A DNA stretch of 64,000 bases from a virus, in IMG/VR virus record IMGVR_UViG_3300017593_000402, positions 1-64,000 of that record; one strand, 5' to 3'. The stretch's first letter is position 1. Every line of letters begins with the position of its first letter. This document shows positions 59,301 to 64,000 of this stretch, in pieces. Under the pieces are notes generated by a model. The model saw only the letters and a program-made list of their open reading frames with translations, did no database searches and had not been told where the DNA came from. Made by a program: the position numbers and the translations under genes.

Positions 59301-62300
59301 TAAAGCCTTCAAAGAAGCGCTTATCCCGGCTTTTAAGGAAACTTTTGGGGAGTCCGAAACTTTTCGGGCCGCGGTTTCTGCACTAGGGAAAGTTTTGGGT
59401 TGGTTAGGAAAAATCATTGTACAGATTGTTACTGGCCCCGTTAAGCTGTTTGCGACGGGAATCGCTGGGACTGCAGGTGTTATTTCGTATGCACTGGGAT
59501 TGATTATTAAGTACAGGGGCGTTCTTCTCCGCTTAACAGGACCTTTCTATTTACTCGGGAAGTCCGTCTTTAATGTGGGGAAGTGGTTCGGTATTTGGGG
59601 TAAGTCTGTTGACTCCTTGAACAAGAAACTTGACAGTGCTGGCGAGACTTTGATCAAGTTTGGAGAACGGTCTGCAGATAATGCTCGAGCTATAATTGGG
59701 CTGAACAAGGTACTACAGACTAACATCGATCGTACTGCGCGGTTGCGAAAGGAACTTGCTGAAGGAATGAAGAGACGACAAGAGGAACTGGGACTGAACC
59801 TTTCGTCTGCTAAGTCGTTGGAGCGAGTTGTTAACGCTATTCAGGAGTATCGAGATGCCTACCAAGAGTTCCTCGAAGTTCAAGATGAGATTGAGAAAGG
59901 TAGGACGACTGAGGGTAAGCAGTTAGAAGATGCAGAGGCTTTACATAGGAGAAGTACCGAAGCGGTTCAGGAGCTTTCGAAGGCGCGTTCCGCTCTTGCA
60001 GAGAATTTGAAGAAGCAGTTTGAAATTACAGGAGCCCAGATTAAGGAAACTAAAACGTTGGTAAGTTTGTACTCAAAGTACACTAAAGCTATTGGCGACG
60101 TTTCGACTGGACAAGTAGTTACTCTCAAAACTGGGCAAGCTATTTCACGGATTTGGCAAGGCTTAAATCAGATTACACAGGGAAACTTAAGTGGGATTAA
60201 GACAACCGCAGAAGCGTACAACTCGTTAGCAGGTATACTTCGTGATATGGCCTCTAAAGCTAGCCCTTCACTACGGGCCGCGTTGGTAGCAGAAGCTAAG
60301 TCTTATGAGAAGCAAGCTGGTATACTAACTAAGGTAATGGAGAGGACCAAAGGGAAGGTCAAAATTGATGAAAAATTAATCGAGACTTCCTTCAAAGTCT
60401 CCGCTGCCCAACGTGCTGTGAATGACGAATTACAAAGGCACCAAGCAATTTTGACTTACTTACATAAATCGATTTCCGATACAACTGAGGGACTGGGTCA
60501 GTTCGCGAATGTGTATTCTAAAGATGTAACAGTCTCGGCCGAAACTGCCGCCCGTGTACAGCTCGCTTTAGCGAAGATCTCCGAAGTAGGTGCTCGTCGC
60601 TACGAAGAAGCTATCAATGGTAATATAGACTCTCTTAAAGTGTACCGGAACTATCTTGAAACAATTCAGAAGTCCCAGAACGACGAATTTGCCACTCTTG
60701 TTAAGGACGCAAAGGGGAGACAGCTCCTGAATGCTTACTTGGAAGCACAGATTCGAACCGTTGATAACTTGATAAAGTCTTATGAGAGTGAGTCTCAAGT
60801 TCATGTAACTTTATCGGCTCGTATAAAAGCACGACTCGCTACTTTGAAGGCGCAGAATAAGGTAACAACGGAAACTCTGAAGCTTCGGAAACTTCTACTT
60901 GACCTTTGGAAGTCTGAGTTTAACCTCCATTCTCGGTTAAACGCCCTTACGTTACAGGGGTTGACTACAAGAGAAAAGAGAGCCCAAGCAGAACAGTATC
61001 TTAGCGAGGCTTTACAACAAAGTATCGAGCAGTATAGCAGAGCAGGACTTTCTCTCAAAGCCTTTGATGATTACGAGAAAGGGGCTATTTCAACTACTAC
61101 AGCCGTTAGACAGGCTCTGGTGCAATTACAAGGTCGTACCGACTTGTTAAGTAGGGCTATTAAGGAAACCCTCTTAGAAGCTCTGTCTCGTGCTACATCT
61201 CAACAGCGTGAGTATGCGGCTATGACGATCCAAAGTGCGAGGCGGATTAAAGAACTCGAGAAAGTAATTCACCCTGTTTATACTACTTTTGGGAATTACT
61301 CGAATCTGATCGCTGATTTGGTTAATCGTTCTCGTGACCTAGCAAAGCAGACAGGGATTTCGGCCCTCGCCTTTGATTCCTCTACGGTTACTGTGAGTGA
61401 ACTGGCTTCTTATCTCGCCCTTTTAAGCGCACATCAAGTTGATTACAACAATGTTTCAAAAGAGACCGCTCAAGAAGTTACCTCTCTAGTTGAGAAGTTA
61501 CTCGAGCTGACCAGAGTTGATGTCCCCCAATGGGGGTCAAGCTTAGCTAATGTATTTGAGAGCTTACAAGGGAAGACTAAGGATTTCATTTCAGCGAATG
61601 ATTACCTCAAACCCGCTCTCCTGAACGCTATCTTTGGATTTAGGGGGTTGGTTGACAGAGTCCGTGAGCTTGATGCTAACCTCGCTCCTGTTATACAAAG
61701 CGTGTTAGACAGCGCTTCGGCGATGTATGAAGCTAAGAGTTCTTCTTCGGCTTATAGTGAGGGGTTGAGTAAAATCACGAGTTTGGAAGAGCAAGTACGT
61801 ACCGCCCTTAGTAGCGTACTCCCTCATTTAAACGCGCAAGTTCAGGCTTTAGCTAAAGGGAAAGTGCAAACTGCTGACATGATCGCGAAGACTCAAGATT
61901 ATGCTAGGATCGTTTCAATACTGGTTTCCCAGTTAAACACATTGACTGATGCTGAGGAACGTTTGCGAGAAAGCCGCCGTAAGAATTTGGAGTTGAGTTC
62001 CTCTTTGGTATTTTCCACTCAGCAACTTCATGAGAATGTGTCCGAGCTCGCTAACATTGCTGTACAAGATCTGATTCAACAGTACCGACGAGCGGGTGTG
62101 GTACTGAGTGAATCGCAGAAACAAGCACTGGAGGACATAACAAGGACTATTACAGGTTACACAGAGTTAACTGAGTTGGCTCGTAGACGAGTTGATACTT
62201 TTACGAAGTTCGTGGACGCTAAGCTGGCCGAACAAACACGCGCTTGGTCGCGCAATAAGGATGAAGTTGAAGCTTTTGCTAATGGCTTGAGGACTATTGG

Positions 62301-62976
62301 CGAGAGTGCAATGCAAGGAATCTTGAAGAACTATGCTGAGATTGGGGCGAAGATCGAGGAAATGGGCGGGTTCTTTGGCGCCCTCGGACAAATGACTCAA
62401 GAGGCTGTTGCGAGGACCGCTGCGAGCGCGTTTGATGAGTTGAACAGGGCAATAATTGATTCTATAGTATACGGAAAGCGATTTCAGATGAACTGGCAGG
62501 AAATTTTGAGAAGCTTTACGGCAGGTCTTGCTCAGGCAATGCTACAGTTGTTAGAATTTAAACTAGCTATGATGGCGCTGCAGGCGATGGGAATTCGAGT
62601 TCCTATGATGAGACGTGGGGGTTTGGTTCCTTTAAGGAGGCAGGCCGGCGGCCCGGTACCTGGGCAAGGACGTGGAGATAGCGTCCCCGCTTTACTAGAA
62701 CCAGGAGAATATGTTGTTCCAAGGCCTGTGGTAGAAAAAATAGGAGTTTCGTTCTTTGACGCGCTACGTAAAGGTGTTGTACCTCCGACGATAACACCTT
62801 TTCATTACCAAGCGGGAGGCTTGGTTACGCCGATGCAACAACAAACGCAGGAACCGAAGGTAACGGTTGTGACTATTTTCGATGAGAAGGAGCTTAATAA
62901 GTATTATAGCTCTCCCACTTATGGCAGGGTTGTTGCGAACAATGTAGGTGAGAGAATCGCGAGGAGGACTAGCTAA
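56359..62976 (+). CDS. Tape measure protein
   Basis: This 2205-residue protein sets tail length. It is mostly helical with several hydrophobic segments (e.g. near 980-1010, AKIFGIILIVIPAVYKAF), has long Lys/Glu/Gln-rich coiled-coil regions from about 1100 on, and a Gly-rich end (RRGGLVPLRRQAGGPVPGQG, LLEPGEYVVPR) seen in many tape measures. Length predicts a tail of roughly 300 nm at about 1.5 angstrom per residue. No lysozyme domain is seen. Confidence 0.9.
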   Translation: MAEEYIVEIGVENKEELEKLRTQVAKTAESVQTLSETVRKLAESQRQLVESIRNTARSTQASVKSTQSASKATSQYASSVLTLRTAFIAIASAAGLVTAAINSKKISMSLANKLYVLYTRSAQSAARAVTSFAVQHRFLGTVLTQTVHILSTTTSAWITWAKGSIPATAAMKQSLNSVRDALRVLFTEFRRGPFTWIASQFTHVAEVGKSAFVSIAVYAVRAATRLVEFLTPAVATVTRLFLKLSDSLTPVREALSRLFVRLRIPDAFTKLTEVFTRLKVIIVDVADVISTKFVSGLRVVADLWKGLLRLAYSLRDRVAQIGSVVKSKLAGKIGLTASFAFLGTVLDKVRDKILQLGARINESLGGEAVSIGAKLSKPFVAMMGSLTILSGKLLRFFPLTKKLGSTLTTLGYSLASVSSFSRSWSMVMSHLDKTLPGVNDRLRRVTRGFSELTGKINIQTAALPRLIKALGEVTFHYLMIFKFNVSLAHGFELLGEKLSYFGEAMLEHFSESYRVSSEMIRTQVDLNRAVRRYAELTGDASMSAKDWLQWSDRLALSAGKNVSEMRRVTGALLDFAALYKLNQKETKRFISLMTDVSSFLGKDVFETLQHVHGALAGLTNSAMILGINIDHLREKTKFYEEQLRKEGTETGKSVKQKARMLALIQELSYLQGVNNRLMETGYGILRRYRVSQELLAAQTGNYVTPILNAYYKILTRINEVMAQPGIGGFITTMKAAGAASLDLLGRFVKLGAQLFVLIETVHLVEKALTALNAAFDVFGMTQRTALAPLFVMRDGMVKTSFTASSLSKVLKRLSVYIGTTFVNFFKNGAKAVKGLVVELRTAISTLMATKVPKAIFGPALASAMVPERGVIRKALAASKLMQATFMAEGLVLAKKVTPMVQKHAKQVRDLYLITHDVAGAQREWANTIITFTGAAGGLSKVWYTFLGVVTKVKGAVLKLINIFKGFAKIFGIILIVIPAVYKAFKEALIPAFKETFGESETFRAAVSALGKVLGWLGKIIVQIVTGPVKLFATGIAGTAGVISYALGLIIKYRGVLLRLTGPFYLLGKSVFNVGKWFGIWGKSVDSLNKKLDSAGETLIKFGERSADNARAIIGLNKVLQTNIDRTARLRKELAEGMKRRQEELGLNLSSAKSLERVVNAIQEYRDAYQEFLEVQDEIEKGRTTEGKQLEDAEALHRRSTEAVQELSKARSALAENLKKQFEITGAQIKETKTLVSLYSKYTKAIGDVSTGQVVTLKTGQAISRIWQGLNQITQGNLSGIKTTAEAYNSLAGILRDMASKASPSLRAALVAEAKSYEKQAGILTKVMERTKGKVKIDEKLIETSFKVSAAQRAVNDELQRHQAILTYLHKSISDTTEGLGQFANVYSKDVTVSAETAARVQLALAKISEVGARRYEEAINGNIDSLKVYRNYLETIQKSQNDEFATLVKDAKGRQLLNAYLEAQIRTVDNLIKSYESESQVHVTLSARIKARLATLKAQNKVTTETLKLRKLLLDLWKSEFNLHSRLNALTLQGLTTREKRAQAEQYLSEALQQSIEQYSRAGLSLKAFDDYEKGAISTTTAVRQALVQLQGRTDLLSRAIKETLLEALSRATSQQREYAAMTIQSARRIKELEKVIHPVYTTFGNYSNLIADLVNRSRDLAKQTGISALAFDSSTVTVSELASYLALLSAHQVDYNNVSKETAQEVTSLVEKLLELTRVDVPQWGSSLANVFESLQGKTKDFISANDYLKPALLNAIFGFRGLVDRVRELDANLAPVIQSVLDSASAMYEAKSSSSAYSEGLSKITSLEEQVRTALSSVLPHLNAQVQALAKGKVQTADMIAKTQDYARIVSILVSQLNTLTDAEERLRESRRKNLELSSSLVFSTQQLHENVSELANIAVQDLIQQYRRAGVVLSESQKQALEDITRTITGYTELTELARRRVDTFTKFVDAKLAEQTRAWSRNKDEVEAFANGLRTIGESAMQGILKNYAEIGAKIEEMGGFFGALGQMTQEAVARTAASAFDELNRAIIDSIVYGKRFQMNWQEILRSFTAGLAQAMLQLLEFKLAMMALQAMGIRVPMMRRGGLVPLRRQAGGPVPGQGRGDSVPALLEPGEYVVPRPVVEKIGVSFFDALRKGVVPPTITPFHYQAGGLVTPMQQQTQEPKVTVVTIFDEKELNKYYSSPTYGRVVANNVGERIARRTS

Positions 62977-63950
62977 TGGCTTTTAGAAAAACGTCTGGAA
63001 CTGTATCTTCGCTGTCGGATTTATTTGCTCGAATTAGGACTTTCTTTGTTGGCTCTCTCGGATGGACACAAGTTCACTCAGGAACTCAAATGGGGAGTGC
63101 TTACTACTTTTATCATAGTACAGGAGAGGCTGGAAATAAAGACATTTACATTGGTGTTAGATCTTTCCGGCGCAGTAGCACTTTGTGCGGCTTTCAGTTT
63201 ACAGCTTGTACAGATATAAACACGTCGGAGGATTTCGATAGTCAGCCGGGGGGTTTTGGAACTCCAGACTGTTGTTGCTGCCAGTTTGTAAGGTATCCTA
63301 TCTTAAGCGCTGTTGATGATGGGACGTCGATGGCGTATTGGTTTATTGGGGATAAGGATTTTGCATTTCTTTTGTTTAGAATTGGTTCTAAATATTTATC
63401 AGCTTACGTGGGGTTGATTAATTCGTACTGGAGTGATTACCCTTTACCATTAGTAGTTCTTGGTTCTTTAACCTTCGACCCCTATCTTAGATTTGGCTGT
63501 ACTAGCGTTTGTTGGCGTGATCGTCAGCTTGCAATCCCGTATCGCCGGAATCTGGGGAGTGGTGAAGGTTATGACGCCTTTTTCGGTTGCTGTGGTTCCT
63601 GGCTTCGAAATTGCGGAAATACTGAGTGGTTTCGCCGCTTTGTAACTAATTGTGTAGATAGTTATAATAACTGTGAATTTCTAAGCCATACTAATTCTTG
63701 TTGGTGGTTGGTTACTTACTTCTATTGCCAATCGTATTCGACCCGGTCTCAAGGGCACGTTTTATTTCCTATTTATGTCGGGAGCCCAGAGATTGACCTA
63801 CTCGGTGAGTTGAAATATGTTTACTATTCATACTTTTATGGTAATGTACCGTCTGAGTCTACTATTTACGTTGGGGGCGACCCTTACTTGGTTTTTGTAA
63901 GTACTTATGGAGAAGACTCCGTTTCAATAGCAATAAGGGATTACGAATAA
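62976..63950 (+). CDS. Cys-rich minor tail protein
   Basis: This 324-residue protein follows the tape measure with an ATG overlapping its stop. It has about 20 cysteines, including CCCC near residue 98 and several CC or CxxC pairs, and is rich in Tyr, Phe and Gly. Such cysteine content is unusual in a cytoplasm-made structural protein; zinc sites or disulphides after release are possible. Probable distal tail or tip protein. Confidence 0.6.
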   Translation: MAFRKTSGTVSSLSDLFARIRTFFVGSLGWTQVHSGTQMGSAYYFYHSTGEAGNKDIYIGVRSFRRSSTLCGFQFTACTDINTSEDFDSQPGGFGTPDCCCCQFVRYPILSAVDDGTSMAYWFIGDKDFAFLLFRIGSKYLSAYVGLINSYWSDYPLPLVVLGSLTFDPYLRFGCTSVCWRDRQLAIPYRRNLGSGEGYDAFFGCCGSWLRNCGNTEWFRRFVTNCVDSYNNCEFLSHTNSCWWLVTYFYCQSYSTRSQGHVLFPIYVGSPEIDLLGELKYVYYSYFYGNVPSESTIYVGGDPYLVFVSTYGEDSVSIAIRDYE

Positions 63951-64000
63951 TGGCATATCATATAGAACACTTAACTGATATAAACGGGCCTCAAGCGTTA
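63950..64000 (+). CDS. Partial tail gene cut by the window edge
   Basis: ATG 63950 overlaps the upstream stop (TAATG) and the frame (MAYHIEHLTDINGPQAL) stays open to the right edge. Its position suggests the next minor tail protein. Confidence 0.55.
   Translation, partial: MAYHIEHLTDINGPQAL

Noticed and set aside
61525-61545. CCCCCAATGGGGG hairpin as a terminator in the tape measure gene
   Set aside because: It lies inside a long coding region, has a 3-nt loop and no T-run.

Overview
The window is a 64 kb piece of a tailed double-stranded DNA phage (Caudoviricetes) with a siphovirus-like structural module. Evidence is an HK97-type head set (portal/MuF, large terminase, prohead protease, major capsid), a neck and tail set (connector, gp10-like, tail terminator, tail tube, frameshifted tail chaperones, a 2205-residue tape measure) and a near-complete replication set. 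The host is a bacterium: most genes have AAGGAGG-type ribosome binding sites, GTG and TTG starts are common, and a recognisable -35/-10 promoter is present. I cannot name the host. Nearly all genes lie on the + strand; only a DNA ligase and a nucleotidyltransferase-like gene are on the - strand. The right edge cuts a tail gene, so the genome continues beyond 64000.

Layout. 1-1890: a plasmid-like module with a Rep-like initiator, a decayed second copy of its C-terminus, four 21-bp iterons and flanking 52/53-bp direct repeats. 1890-26700: nucleotide and DNA metabolism. This holds a 7-deazaguanine pathway (FolE2, QueE, QueC, two DpdA/TGT-like proteins), class II ribonucleotide reductase, dUTPase, SbcCD, an SF2 helicase, a DnaB-like helicase, primase, a family-4 UDG/PolA fusion with an intein, gp32-like SSB, RecA, an RNase HII-like protein, a DHH phosphoesterase and a KhpA-like KH protein. 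26700-39200: an accessory block with DNA ligase, glycosyltransferases, methyltransferase-like proteins, a tight ATP-grasp / AdoMet decarboxylase / decarboxylase-like / metallo-beta-lactamase (intein-split) cluster, a zincin protease, a CgeB-like glycosyltransferase, an SDR epimerase, a full two-component receiver protein and an XhlA-like membrane protein. 39200-64000: morphogenesis genes.

The densest novelty is in genetic parasites and nested coding. The tail tube gene is split by a 1189-nt group I intron carrying a LAGLIDADG endonuclease; both splice sites are fixed by P1 and P10 pairing and by the restored reading frame. Three mini-inteins interrupt DNA polymerase, an MBL hydrolase (inside its HxHxDH metal motif) and the portal/MuF protein (inside its CxxC motif). 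The MBL and MuF inteins are clearly siblings. A scaffold protein appears to be made from an internal start in the prohead protease gene, and the tail chaperone is extended by -1 frameshifting. The portal protein ends in a zincin peptidase domain that has a stand-alone relative 5 kb upstream.

How it may work together (inference): the phage makes preQ0-type 7-deazaguanine and places it in its DNA with a DpdA-like pair, replicates with its own replisome, and decorates DNA or virions with glycosyl or polyamine-like groups from the accessory block. QueD, an endolysin and the rest of the tail tip are not seen here.
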